From Stictocephala bisonia (Eukaryota; Arthropoda; Insecta; Hemiptera; Membracidae), in NCBI GenBank assembly GCA_035578905.1, contig JAQJVL010000081.1, positions 2,308,980 to 2,372,979 on the forward strand: a DNA stretch of 64,000 nt. Direction: 5' to 3'. Positions 10,901-25,900 of the stretch are shown in pieces. Within the stretch, counting starts at the first letter, position 1. Every line of letters starts with the position of its first letter. A program made the position numbers and the translations under genes. Below the pieces are notes generated by a model. That model was not told where the DNA came from and did no database searches. It worked only from the letters and a program-made list of their open reading frames with translations.

Positions 10901-13900
10901 ATTATAGATATTGAGTAAAATGAAATCTTTATATAAAATATTTTTCGTAAGTCAACAATTCTTGAGCAAGTTAATTAGATTGTGATTTAGGTCCGCCTGT
11001 CAACGCCTGATTTCCGTTACAGGCTTACTCATTGTTTTTAATAGAATAATTTTGGGACAAATGAAAGAAACTTCTTATTGTGGAAAAGTCGCCTTATAAT
11101 GACCCAAATATATTTAATAAACCAGACAGTCATGTAGCCTAATAAAATAATTCCTTTGGTTTATTTACAAGTTATAATTTAACACTACATGACACGCCTG
11201 GCGAGGATTCCCCGCTTTCGTCGTTTTTTGTTTACTTTGTAGAAATGCGTACTGGGAGGGGTTTGTGTCTCAAGGAAATCTTCCCTCCACTTCCCCTGCT
11301 CACGTTTTCGGCACTGCCAGTCGACCTTGAGCGTCGGGAGCTTATACACGTACATTTATCTCTTCTCTTGCGGGGATTCCCCGCCTACGCGTGTTGTGGT
11401 GTAACTTGTTAGTGATTGTAAATATTTTCTTGAATATAGTTGTTTTCGAGTTAGTGTTAGTGTGTTCTGTATATTTTAACATGGAGAGTGAACAAGCTAG
11501 AATTAGAAATTTAATTTATGAACTAGAGAATGAAAGTTCAGGAGAAGATAGTGACTTAGAAGGCCCTCCACTACAAGATGATGTTGTATCCGAACATAGT
11601 GATGTGAATGATGTGGACTTAAGAAATGATACTATTGTGTATGACTCCAATTCTGAAGAAAGTGCAGACAGTGACACTGAAGAAAATCAAGGCCCTCAGG
11701 TATAATACTACTTAAGTAGAAATAATACTACTAGGTGGAGTTATGCTCCTGTACAAAAAAGGTGCCAATCGAGAGCTCATAACATAGTAACAAAACTACC
11801 AGGCCCAGTAGGAGCAGCAAAAAATGCTAAAGCACCACTTGAGAGTTTTATGTTGTTTTTTCCGAAAGAGTGGATTGAAACAGTTGTCAAATATACGAAC
11901 ATAAAAATTCAGTCTCTAAAAATGAAATATAGCCGTGACAGAGATTGTAGGAACACTGACTATGAGGAAATGTGTGCTTATTTTGGATGTTTGATTTTGC
12001 TGGGTGTTACCAAGAGTAATAAATCTAATTTGTTTGATGTTTGGCGGAAGGATGGTCTAGGCATTGAGATTTTTAGATTGGTTATGAGTGTAAATAGATT
12101 TAAGTTTTTACAACAGGTTCTTAGATTTGACGATACGGCAGACCCAAACAGACAAGACAGGAAGAACATAGATAAACTGTATTGTGTCAGAGAGTTATTT
12201 GATCAGTTTGTGCTCAACTACAAGCAGAACTATACCCATAGTTCTTTTGTCACAGTGGACGAGATGCTACCAAACTTTAAAGGACATTGCAGCTTCCGAG
12301 TATTCATGCCACAAAAACCGGGCAAATACGGTCTAAAGGTTTGGGCATGTACTGACGCCAAAACATACTATACTTCCAATTTAGAAATATTTGTTGGTAA
12401 TCAAAGTGCAGGACCATATCATGTCAGGAATGCTATGCCGGCTGTTGTCCAACGAATTGTCAGTCACATTGAAAATAGTGGCAGGAATATAATGTGTGAC
12501 AACCTCTTTACATCTGTCCCACTAGCTGAGTCCCTGTTACAAAAAAACTCACAATGGTAGGCACCATGCGTAAGAACAAGTGAGAAATTCCTCCTTTGTT
12601 TGTTACAAAGAACAAACACAGACCGACGCCATCTTCAATTTTTGGGCTTTCCTCAAAATCCACTGTTTCTTAAATACCAAAGCCTATCAAAGTTGTCATC
12701 CTACTATCAACTTTACACGTTGATGACAAGATTGATGAAGACAGTGGCGAGAGTCAAAAACCAGAGACTTTCTATAACCAAATGAAGATAGGAGTGGATA
12801 CAGCAGATGCCCTGCAAAAGAAATATTCAGTTTCGAGGCTTGCAAGACGATGGCCAATGGCCGTATTTTATTTCCTGCTAAATGTGGGTGGCATCAACTC
12901 TTATATTATTTTCAGACAAAACTCTCAGGAAAATATCAAGAGGAAGGACTATCTCTTCTTAATAGGCAAAGAACTTTCTAGAGACCACTGCTAAAGGCGC
13001 CTTTATGATTCCAATATCCCCAATAGTATGAAGATGAGAATATGCGAGATATTTTCATTGCCGAGGAAGCGACAAGCAGACGACGCTGAAGGAGGACGAC
13101 CTGTAGTTGAGGGAAAGTGCAGCTATTGTCCTCTAAAGAACAGTATGTAATACTTGTCACAAACATATCTGCCGTGAACACACTAAAGCAGTTTGCAACT
13201 ATTGCCATGAAAATGACCAATCAGGTGAAGAAGAGGACTAAATAAATCCCACATAAATACAATGTTTTGTTATTTTATAAACAACAGCTATCATATTTAT
13301 ATATGTGTAAATAAAGTGAGAATTACAACAAATTGTTTAGTTTATTATTGTGACCAAAATATTGGTTGTTTTCCATTAGTGAGGGAATCCCCGCCTACGC
13401 GTGTTGTGGCGTTACAAACCAAAACACTAAATAACAAGGTAAGTTGTGTTCATATTTTTGTCGTTAAAGTCTAATTAAATCGAAGTAACATATTTATAAA
13501 TATTTAATATATAGTGCAATGCAAAATAAAATACGTTTAACTGGGCAATATTCCTAATCTGAAATAAATAATAGCAAAAAACTAATGGTGAGGGAATCCC
13601 TGCCACGTGTGTTATCACGGGATTATTTCCACGCGTGTCACATAGTGTTAATACAGACCAATCAATTTTGTTGTTTTGGTTGAGACAAACTTAACGAATT
13701 AGTTTGGATTTATTGAAAAATATGTCTGTTTGTTGGATTCTATGTTTATCATAATTGGTTAAAATATTAATAGATTATAATACATATAAGAATACGAGAA
13801 TTTTTTATATTGTATCCTGATCAGATTTGACCAAGTTATTTAATGTTGTCAGGACTGATCGATTCATTAAATAAAAGCACCATAGTATAGCATACAATAC

Positions 13901-16900
13901 CGTAGATTTTATTTAAGCAATAGGCCTAATATAATAAAGGACAATACGTACCACTCAAACCTAGCAAGCACTTTACCATTTTTAAATCTTACAATTCATA
14001 AATATAGAATAATACATTTGTTATAAGTATAATGTTAATGTATTAAATTGTCTTCGTAACCTTATCTTTTGAATCCACAGAGCTTATTGGTCTGTAGTAA
14101 ATTATAACAAATTTTGAAAATCGCTTATATAACAAAAGTATTTTTCTCATTACATGGCTTCAGATAATTGTTTTACTAAATATATTTACATCAGTGTAAT
14201 TAAATAGTTCTACAATAACAAGTTTCTGTATGGGCACATGTCACAAATAGAAATGGGCGTTGATATGTAAACAAGATTCAGTATCAAATGAAACCAAATT
14301 TTAAACAAATTGTAAATGAACTATTGTTTTCACCAAATAATAATCAAATTAAAATTGGCTCAGTGGGGATTTGAACCTTGGACATTGGCCTCTGCAGTCC
14401 TAAGCCTTAACCACTGAGCCACCACGCTGGCAATTGTTTTAATTGTTCATGTCCTTAATTTAACAATAGCCTTTTCTCATAGAGTTTACTGTATATTAAA
14501 ATAAAACTCTATGATTTCTCAGTTTTCACATTGTATGCTCATTATGAAACGCAGATTGAAATGGTATAGATTTTATTATAATTTAATGTTTTAATAAAAC
14601 ACCAAAGACGTCGAAACAATTATACAATATTAAATTACTTATCAGTTGTGGCTTTCCTGAGAATGATGGATAAGGCCAGAGACATCACACTTGTGCCCTC
14701 TCTCCTCGTCTTCAGACAGAAGACACAACGCCACTATAAACAAAAATGGTCCAGCCCTTGTTTTCAGTAGCTCTGTGTTTGCTGCCCCTCACCACTTGCT
14801 AACCCTGATTATACCCCCTGATTGGACACCCTCAAAATTGAGTTCTGGGTACGCCCCTGACTATAGAGGATAAGTGCCATGAAGGTATCTTTGTTAATGC
14901 AGATCAAACAGTGGCAAGTCAAAGATTAAATACAATCACACTATAAATCATAAATAATACTAACCCTTTCCACACCAGGCATTTTTTAGTGGGATATGCT
15001 AAAAACACTAAGGAATTTTTGTACAAAGTGCAAGTTTTTGGTTAAAATGTTACAACTTTGTTCTTTTTCAAGTTATTGCTTTACTTTACTCAAAGCTAAA
15101 TTTTCTTTCATAAAATAATAATAGTTAGAAGATATTTGAACAATGTTATTTTATTTAAAACAATTGTATACAAAACCTTTCAGTTTTTTTCTGTTCTCAT
15201 CACAATAATATATTCTTATATAGAAACAAAAATATGTAATATTATCTTTTATATAAGTGGAGGTCAAATTTCTTCATCTATTGCAAGTTTACACTTTTTA
15301 TATGTACAAAAATATAAAACAACTAAAATATCACTTTCATAGAAAACACATGATAACAATTTATTATAAGTGGAATAGTTACAAAATTACAAACAAAACT
15401 TGAAATGAAATGAAATGAAAATTTGATTTATTTCCCATAAATAGAACATAAATAAATACATACAATGTTATTGATATTTATATGCAAAATAAAATATAGG
15501 AAAACATAAGTAGAAATATAAAATAAATAAAAATTAAAACAACATATTTTCCTAGTTAACATATTAGCCATTGGGAAAAGGTCTGCATGGGCGGAAGCCT
15601 GTGCGCAGACCCGAGTTGCTAAAAAGCTGCACGATGGCGTTTTAGTATGTAATTTAGTATATTTACATTTTTTTAATTTTTTTAAAGAAAATAATAAAAA
15701 AAATAGTAATATTGTTAATAAAATTTAAATAGTTTAATTCACAATTCATGAAAGGTGAGGGAAAGAATATAAGGTTTCAAAGTTAGTTATGGAACCTAAC
15801 AAAGTTAGAAATGGAAAAGTATTAAAAATATATGTCATAGAATAATTTAAATAAGTAATACGATGCAAAACAATACTGTGCATCCGAGCGAGCAAGGGTA
15901 ACGAGAGGGGAGTGGAGGTGGTGTTCAAAGTTCACATTGGTTCAGGTCCGTCTACTGTAATTGGATCTGACCATTGCCTCGGCCTCCTCAATTCTTAGCA
16001 GTGATAAGAAATCGTTGACTCTTTTTTTAAAAATTTTAAGAGATAGACAACTAAATATATTTAATTCACCGAAGTGGTGACAAATATTACTATACAAAAC
16101 ATGCGCAACATAAAAGGAATTAGTAAGTTCAATTGATTTGGCTAGACGTAAGGGTATTATGCAAATATTTTCTAAAAATCTCGTGTTATATGAGTGTGTA
16201 ACAGGTGAAAACAGAGAATCAAAACGCTTAAAAATGTGCAACAAAAGAAACTTTATGTACAGCTGACGGATTGTGAAGATGCCACTTTCATGAAAAAGAT
16301 CAATAGTTGAATACCTTCGATGTTTTTTTAGACCAATTTTAAGTATGGTTATTTATAATATATATAATGGCTGAAGAGTTGATTGCAATGCTCCCCCTCA
16401 AGCAATAATTCCAAACTATAATAATGACTGAATATAAGCATAATAAGCTAATTTGACATGTTTTTCGTCCAGTATTCCACTAAGCTGACTGAATGCAAAG
16501 ATATATTTCCTAATTTTATTCTTTAAAAAATCGATATGTTCTGACCATTTTAATCTATAGTCAAAAGTGACGCCTAAATATTTATAAGATGAAACTTTAT
16601 CTATAGATTCACAAGAGCAATTATTGTTAAGATGATCACCACAAGTGTGGATTTTTGAATCTTGCAAATGATAGTCAGACAGACTTATACTGTCTATTAG
16701 AGTGTTTTGAAGGAAACTATCACTAAGTTTATTGTCACCAACATGAACTAAACTGTCTAAAATAAGTATTTTCATGAACATATGATTTAGCATGATGTCT
16801 TTTACTTATTTTTAATAAATAGATACAGACAGGAAATACCGCTAAAATATCTTAAAATCCTTAACCCCACAATGTAAACATACGCCAAATGACAAAACCA

Positions 16901-19900
16901 TTGAATAGTGTTTTTTTTTTTACTTTTTCCGATCCCAAAGATCGCTGAAACACAGAGAGCAACAAGCGATAAACAATACACCATTCGATGGCGATATAAT
17001 TTAATTTCGTAACCACCAAAAATGACACACTTTAAATAATTACAAAGCCAAAACCTAATAAAACCGAGTTTCCACACAATACAGATGCTACGGAATTGGG
17101 GAAATCCACCACCGTCCGTATAGTACAGAAATCGGTGTGAAAAGGGTTGTTAGTTACCTTTTGCGCAGTCATTTTCAGTCATGTAATAATACCCCAAAAG
17201 GATATTTATTTGTTAGTTTTCAATCAAAAAGTCAAGGTACGTATTAAACAACTGTATTAAACAATAACATGCCACACAACTTTTAAACTCTCCTCTAGAG
17301 GTTCATATGACTCTAAACTCAAACTGTTGTAAAAATATATATTTCGTTTTAGGAAGGGTACTTATGCCAATCAAAATTTAGGCCAAGCCTTTTCTTCGAC
17401 TTTAGAACAAATTAAAGGGAAATAATGATAAACAAAACAAGAGCAGTCTTGTAAATAGTGTGGAATGTTATTGAGCAGCTGTGGTAAGCCAAAAGTTTAC
17501 TTCCATACAAGGTATGAAAACAGTGAATTAAAATTATGATCATGTCTTCCTATAAGAATTCATACATTGTATGTATTGCTGTCTTACTTGAGTAAGAGAT
17601 AATACTACGATCTAATACATAAACATATCAAACTATGCCATTTAAATATTGCATATTGATCTGAATAATTTTTAGCTTTTTTTGCTGTTATTGATTTATA
17701 TCCTATATATATGTTTATTATCATATTGTAAACCAACAATGTAGTTCCTTCAGTCCTAATTTTGCCCAGGTTAACAATAACATTGTTAGCAGAAATAAAG
17801 TATTTTACCATTCAATTGTTTCAGTTTTCCTGCTCTTATTAGACAGCAATAAAGATTGGAAGTAAAATAAATTAATTTTCCTGCATAAATGAATAATTTT
17901 CTGATTTTATCACATTTAAATTGTTTGTACCAAATCTGTAGAAAATATTATTCAAAATATAAAATAAAAATGGATTTTAAAATCAAGAAGATAGAAATGT
18001 AACAAGCTACAGCCTGCTCCTCCTGTCTCGCAGGGAAGATAATAGAAGAATGTGGCACAAAACACTATGCAAAAAGCTGACAACAATATAGTTCAGTCTG
18101 CTGTCTGTCTGATGGCTGAGAATAATTTATTTAGTAAAAATTAGTTGATTTTTACAACTTAGTGTATTTCTATTTGTTTTTTTATCATAACTCTATTAAA
18201 ATGTTCTTTATTATTATTATTATTATTATTGCATTGATTGGGTGACAAGCACAGGATATATGTAAGGAATAGTTTATTAATTTATTGTAACTGTTAACTA
18301 TGTTTGCTTGCCTTGTATTACTAAATTACTACTAGTATATTATTTATTGTTATTGATAATTTATTTATATCATATGTTACTTTATTATTGCTAGGTATTT
18401 ATTTGCAGCAGGATAGATCTGCAGTTGCTTGTAAAGAGAAAATTATGATAAGTTGCCTGCCCCTGAACCGCCACAGTAATTAAAATTGTTACAAAAATAC
18501 TGTATATTTCAAGAGTAAGAAATGGACCCCACCGACAAGTTTTTTGTAACTTGGTGGGGCCAAACAACTGTAAACAAATTGTTAATAAATAAATAAAAAA
18601 AAAAAAATGTTATTTTGTCATGTAAAATACACCAGCAAAGCTGGAGAAACAAGTTGAATTGTTATAAATTAATAAGTAAAAATAATCTAAAATAAAATTA
18701 AACATATTATACAAAAACTTGCTTAAGACTGACAAAATACATAATTTAAGAAATCATGCATACTATAGTAAGCCTTTCTTAGACCATTAATAGTACAGGT
18801 CCAACTACAACTCTTACCCAACAAAACAAACAACTAATAATTATGGAAAGCCACAAATTATTGTAAATTTTTATTCTCTATCACTTTTATTGTGATTCAC
18901 AGACTAAAATAATGTAAACAGTTACTTCATTATTATTTATATAATCACATTTCTTGAACTAAAAAAACAACTGTAACATAGGATGTTAATTTTTTAAAAG
19001 TTAAAAAAAAAAAATATTGATGATTGGTTGGTCTTGTTTTATAGCTTGCTATCCCTCTATCACCACTTTGAGGACATAGACTAAAACACAACTAAGGATC
19101 CTGAAAATGTTCATAATCTGCTGTTCGACATTTTAACTTTTATTATAAACATAATTTAAAAAATAATATAAATTACTCACCAATTCGAATAGACTGAGCT
19201 GGTTGCCGGAGTATATTTGGTCTTTTACGATCAAGTGATTCCAGACGCTTGGCATCAGTCATTGTTTCTTTTGATTCTTTCTGGAAATATTTAAATGACT
19301 AATGAACAAGGGACATCTTTCCTCTTGTCTGGAGGTAAATATATTGTATATCATTATACGCTATGCCAAGCAGCTACAAATATTTGAAGTGGAAGAAGAT
19401 AATTACTTAGTGACTATACTATACAACATCTTGAATTTGTGGATTTGCTGGAAACATTTGTAAGATGACAAGACAAACTATGTTTTTTACCAGTTTAACT
19501 TTTTTTTAATTTTGTTAAATTTGGTATGCCAACCCGTCAATCGTTATGCTTGTGTCAGCTTCAATAATGCTAGTAGATAGTATCACCCCCGCCACCTGTG
19601 AAACCTTGCATTTTGGCTTGAATCTGAGTTTCTTGATTACAATAACATTAGTAGGTAAATTATACTCCACATACTATTAAAATAAACATAACAAATGTTT
19701 AATTTTTTTTTAGTCCAATGATGAAGTATTGCCAATATGGGAGAACAGTTTCTTTTAAGGCCTGTTTCTACACTTTAGCGATATAATTAAAAAAATCTTT
19801 TCTCTCAAAGTCTATACAAAACCTTCATTCCCTCAACATTTTATGTCACTGGGAGTACAGTTTTAGAAATCTTGTGACGAGTTAGTGAGTAAGCAGTATA

Positions 19901-22900
19901 TCACTAATTTTTCTGTGTGCATTTAATGTATGTGGAAAGTGAATACTTTAACTACAAAGCGTTCAGAATCAACAATTATTTAGGAGTTATGAACAATATC
20001 TCTAGCTGGAACTAGTTAAGCGATATAACATTTCTGAAATGTTCTGCAAAATAAGTTTGCCATAGCTCATTATCTTAGATGACTTTACATATTAACCTAT
20101 AATTTGCACTGTTTATCATTTGACTACTGTTTAAAAGTTATTTTGAAGGTATTTATAATTTTTTCCACAAAATAACTGAAGATATGAGTTTGTACCGTTA
20201 AGATAATTTCTCACAGTTCTAAATTGGCATCTTGGGGGTTACTTTGGAGAGACATTTAGCCATTTCAAATGCCAACCGTGGCTAAGAAAGAGTTTCTTGC
20301 GAAAAAATCTTAGGCAATAAAGAGAGAGCAGACTACAAAAAATGTGTTGAAAGCATAAATTAGAAGAAGACCTACTACTACTTTAGAAGATGCAATATCA
20401 GCCTCTTCATTGCTTCAGGAAATATAATCATAATAATAAAGGTTTTGATGAGCTTGCCCAAACAATCCAGCTAGCATGATATCCAGATACTAAATCAAAA
20501 TAATTCTTATTGATACAATATTTTTTTACTTTACTTGCAGATTCAAGCAGTAGGTTAAATTTATTTAATGAAAGAAGGACCAAACAACAGCTCAGTTGGA
20601 GATTCTAGCCTTGACTCATCAGTACACAGCCAAACTATTGAGATATCACACTAGATGACATTAGCTTTGAAAATTTATTCTTTGACCAAATGCAACATTG
20701 CAGTGATTATATAATAATGGCATTATACAAACTAACCATATCTATGATGAGTCGAGGGGAATCCCATCCAGGAGCAGGTTCTTCATCGATGTCCCTTATG
20801 TCAGGGGGTTCAACTTTTATCTGTAACAAAATATCTGTTTTTTTATCTGTAATTGTTGATATTCTACAATAATACTGACAATATGCTTGCCAAAAAAATC
20901 CTAGGAATCAAAGTGATAATCACCTACAAAAAATTTGATCCTGTATTCAATTATGAAAATATTCAGAAGAATATTCTTGAATAATAAATTTTAGTGTATT
21001 TTTATATATTAAATTATTTTAAATTTAAGAAGTAGGATTGAATGTTTAAAGAAAATAATAATGTATATTTTACTATTTCTAATTAACTTATTTTCTAACT
21101 TTGTTTAACAGAAAAAGCTGATAGTATATTTCCTACTTTTATATTTTTTATTGTAGCCTGACTAACTTATTAGTTACACAATGACTAAGTTTATTAATGC
21201 TCAAGAATAAAATAATCAAATGTTTACACCTATGCAGCCTATAGTTAGAGCATTCATTACTTGTGACAACTATGTTGATATTTAGATAAATACAATGTTA
21301 ACAAACGCCAACTACAACTAATTATTGTATCATACAGATAAAAACACTTCAACATTTAAACACTAACAAATACACCAGTTTAAAAGCATAAAATTATTTT
21401 AACACATATTTACAAAAAAAAATCGCTATAAACAATTTTTATATAAATAATGAAAATATATTTCAATTAAAAAAAAAAAAAAATGACAATACAAAAAGCA
21501 AAACTCTAGTTATATGGTAGAAGCTATAGTGTACATTATTGAAACAAGTATAATAATCAAATAAATATACAAATGCTGTACCGGGTTGTTTTGACCGGTA
21601 CATTTTTGGTACTTGTCGTTGTGGTTTGCCAGGCTGCTTGAGGCCACTCGTGTGCTGCGATTTGTTTACTTAGTGGCCGTTGGCTTGGACTCTGTCGCTC
21701 CGTGATTCCAGCTCTCGGTCTGTCAGGTTGACCTGTCATTTCACTTGTTTTCGGCGGCTTCTGTTCACGACATGTTGTCTGGCTAAGAGACTCATAAACT
21801 CCAGGGTCCTCCTTGAGTGGGAGACGTTTTACCCTCAGCCTGCCGTCCGGGCAAAGTTCTACCTTCTACACTGCTAGCCTGGCCTGAGGACCACATATAG
21901 AGCACAGTTGCGACCCTGCTGCCCCACCTACATCTTTGGGGTAGGATTCTTCTGCCCTCAGGTCAGTGTGTTCCATGTTTTCCCGGTGGCTAAGCTGGGG
22001 GTGGTCATTTATTTATTTTTGAACAAAAAAAAAAGAAGAAGAATATCTCTAGGCCACAACCTACGACAAAATAAAAAAAATAAATAAATAAAATAAAACT
22101 GAACAGTGTGATTTATGAAACAGCTATGGAACGTATATATATGCATTTAAAATTAAAAAAAAACTTTAAAATAAAAAACTTTTATGTTAATATTTATTGT
22201 TATTTATCTTAAATTAGTTAATTTTGTTGTTATATATTTTTTAATTTTATATTTGTTAGACCCCTACTGTTAAATTATGGTATTATTTATTTTTATGTTT
22301 AGGCCTAGAGATTAAGTTGTTTATTTTATTTGTTTTGTGAATTGTAGCAATTTGAAGTGAGTTTTTGATAATACGGTACCGTGTTATATTTAAAAAAATT
22401 TTTTTAGTTTTTAATTATTCACCAAAAGGGGATTGATTAATTATTTTTACTTTGTTTTAATTCGGAGCTGCCCAGGGACTCCGGCTTACTCCTTGGCCTC
22501 AGTGGAATCATGGGATGTGGGCTAGATTGCTGGTTAACTGGTGTTGTCAAAATTTTTCTCATTGTAAGTTTTTTATAAATATTTTGGGTCTCTGGTTTTT
22601 CTGCTGATAGGCACATGTGTTTTGTAAATTTTTTGTATTTATAGCGTTTGTTGTTTTTGTGTTAGTTTGTAATCTCTTGTTAATTTTGTGTCTCTTGTGT
22701 TTTTTTTTATGTGTAATTTTGATATTGTGGCCTTCTGCCGGTTTTTCTGAACAATTAATTTCTTTCTTGAAATTAAATAGCTTTTGCTCAGCTGCCGAGT
22801 TGTGATTTGACCCTCCGACTGCCGCTCGTGATCCTATCGCCTGACTGGTTTTGAGCCATCCCCCAGTTGGCATGACTTCCAGTTTTTGGTGGGGGATGGG

Positions 22901-25900
22901 TCTCAATATTCCAAGAACTAAAAACTGTATATCCACAACTATATTATGATAAAAAAATTCACTAAGGGAATACATTGGGGTTGCCACTAACCAGCTGATC
23001 AATTTAATTCCTTTATTAAATTTTGCGGTTATTTATTATACATTTTCAGTCCAATAATATCATAGATATTCTGGAACTTAGACTTTCTTTTAAAAGGTAT
23101 ATATTTAAATTATTTTTATTTCTTGTTGCATGGGAATGAATATTATGCCTAAGTATTTTGTGCACATTAGTTTTTACATGAATTAAAACTGTGTATATAT
23201 AAACATTTATGACAATAAGATAATGCACCTGATTCAGATATTGTCCCATACACTTACAGTGGTATTGACCCAACTGTCCGCCCATACATGTACAGTGAGT
23301 GACTCATCCTCCCACATATACACTTACAGTGGTAATTTACAGGTACATAGGCTTATTCAATGAGCTTTCCACCCATCCCAACTGTAATGAAGCAGACATT
23401 GGAAACAAGAAGACCTCCATTTTGCTTCTAGTGACTAATAGTCCTTGACACATATCTAAATAGGCGCCAACCAACCAATAGAATGAATAGTTTTAAAAAA
23501 ATAAAAAAGTGAGATTTTTTCTTACCACGGCAGGTTAAACACTCATGATATGTGACTATAAAAAAACATTCACAGACTTTTATATAGATTTTTATTTGTT
23601 TGGGGATTTGTGTGTGGAATGGCAGCCAGTCAGAGCGGGAAGAAATGGTGCGACATTGCCGCCTTAATATCAGCCACCTTACGTTACCAACTGGCTCTGG
23701 TCTTTCACCGCGTTACTTCATCATATGAAACATTATTTCAACTTCAGCTTTTTCACAAGGGCTTTGGACCTCTTTTAACTCAAAATACTTCCATATGTTT
23801 TGTTAAAAGTCTCACTTATGAACATTTCCATTTAAAAATTTGTGGATAGCTCAAAAATAAGTATAACTGTTTAGATTTATGGAGTTTCGTTTCTCCCATT
23901 TGCAATGGTCAATTTTAATGGTATGTCAGAATCATTGCTGGGGAATCCGATTTTGAAAGTGATTGTGACATTAATTACAAACTCCAAACTCTCTGAAGAA
24001 AAATTTTAGCTTATTTGAGTCAGGGGCCAAAAACACTTTTATTTAACCCTTTTGCCGCTGGCCGCTTAGCGCCGTTGACTAGCCTAAACCGCTGGGGCCT
24101 AAATCACTGTTTTTGTAGTGTTTACATAAGTCGTTCTAAAACCTGTTGTTTTGAGGCTAGAATAATAATTTTTTTTTTGTTTTTTTCGTCTTTAGACAGA
24201 CTATAATATAACGTATTTTTTTCATATTTTGAAATTATTTTATTTAAAAAGTATATAAAATTTGCAAACAGAAAGTAATTTTTTTTTTTAATTTGATTTG
24301 AATAAAAAATCAATGTAAAGAAAAATATATTTTATACATAAAACTTATTTTTATTTCAAAGTACATGTATAAATGAACACGTGTATAAAATTTCAAAACA
24401 TTTGAAACCGTATTGAACAAATAGAGATTTTTTTTCTGAAAAACATACACAAATCTATTTATCATAATCTTACCTTACGCTAGAGTGGGCAGTGCAGAAA
24501 TGATTCCCGGGTCCTTTGGCAGTGGAAAACTTTATTTTATATTATAGTTGGATGTTTTCTTTGCATTGTACACATAAAATTCGTAACTTAGTAACACATT
24601 AAAAATTTAAAACTAAAAAAATTTACACTATTTACAATGGTCACCATGTTCTGTTTAGCACCTGTGCTTAGTCAAGCACAAAGGATGAACTCCTTTATTA
24701 CAGCTTTTACAAGCAAATTAGATTTCTTCCTTTTAACTCCGGAACTGGTGCTTTGAGCACTGCATTACTGAGCAGTTTCGCTGTTTTTTGTCTGGTAAAT
24801 GGTAAAGGGGCTCTATTACCAAAACTGCTGTTTGTACTGGCGCGGGGTCTCTCAATCCATTCCTCAGTGATGGCTTCAATAATTGACACTTGAAATGCAA
24901 GTCTAGAAAGGGACTTATCAGTGTTTAGTTTGTACAGTATGTACAGGTTTACAAGCATCCTAGAACAAATATGAAAAGAAACTTTCTTCCAATAGCGAAG
25001 AGTACGCCGTTCATCCAAATAACAATAAAGCATTTGGTCTACTGAATCGACCCCACCCATAAAAGCATTGTAGTGGCGTATCATTTTAGGCCTACTTGTT
25101 ATAAACACTTTATTAGGGGCTCTGTTATAAACCAAACTGGGCTTTTTTATGTTTTTAAATAACAAAATTATAGGCATATTACGAAACGTCCTTTTATAAG
25201 GACGTCGGTGACTTTCAGACAGAATACCAACGTCCTTTTTAAAGGACGTCAGCAGTAAAAGGGTTAACTACAATGCTTTCAGCAATTTCATTGAAATGAA
25301 AACCCTAAAGAAACTAATAAGTAGAAATAATTTAATTGTTTACTATATGATCACCCTGACATTGTTTATATTGTAATATTAATATTTTTACAATCTTTTA
25401 TTCTTAATATACAAAATGGATGTGTAGATTTTAAAAGATTTTCCACCATTCAATATCCATTTTACTGTTCTAAAAAAATAATTACAATATAGTTTTAAAT
25501 GTACAAATCATTTATTTAAGGTTTTTATACAAAAAAAACCTACAGAACTTTAACTTTTACCTGTTAGTTAATGCTTACAGCATTAATTAAAAATGTTTGT
25601 TTTTTTTTAACAAATAGCGATGTGTCACTGCTTTTTAATTTAAGAAAGGCTCCTTTTAGNNNNNNNNNNNNNNNNNNNNNNNNNNNNNNNNNNNNNNNNN
25701 NNNNNNNNNNNNNNNNNNNNNNNNNNNNNNNNNNNNNNNNNNNNNNNNNNNNNNNNNNNNNNNNNNNNNNNNNNNNNNNNNNNNNNNNNNNNNNNNNNNN
25801 NNNNNNNNNNNNNNNNNNNNNNNNNNNNNNNNNNNNNNNNNNNNNNNNNNNNNNNNNNNNNNNNNNNNNNNNNNNNNNNNNNNNNNNNNNNNNNNNNNNN

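Noticed and set aside
21580..22930. Host gene in a GC-richer block
   Set aside because: No frame with a recognisable domain, no consistent splice-bounded exons; A-rich tract suggests a retroelement instead.
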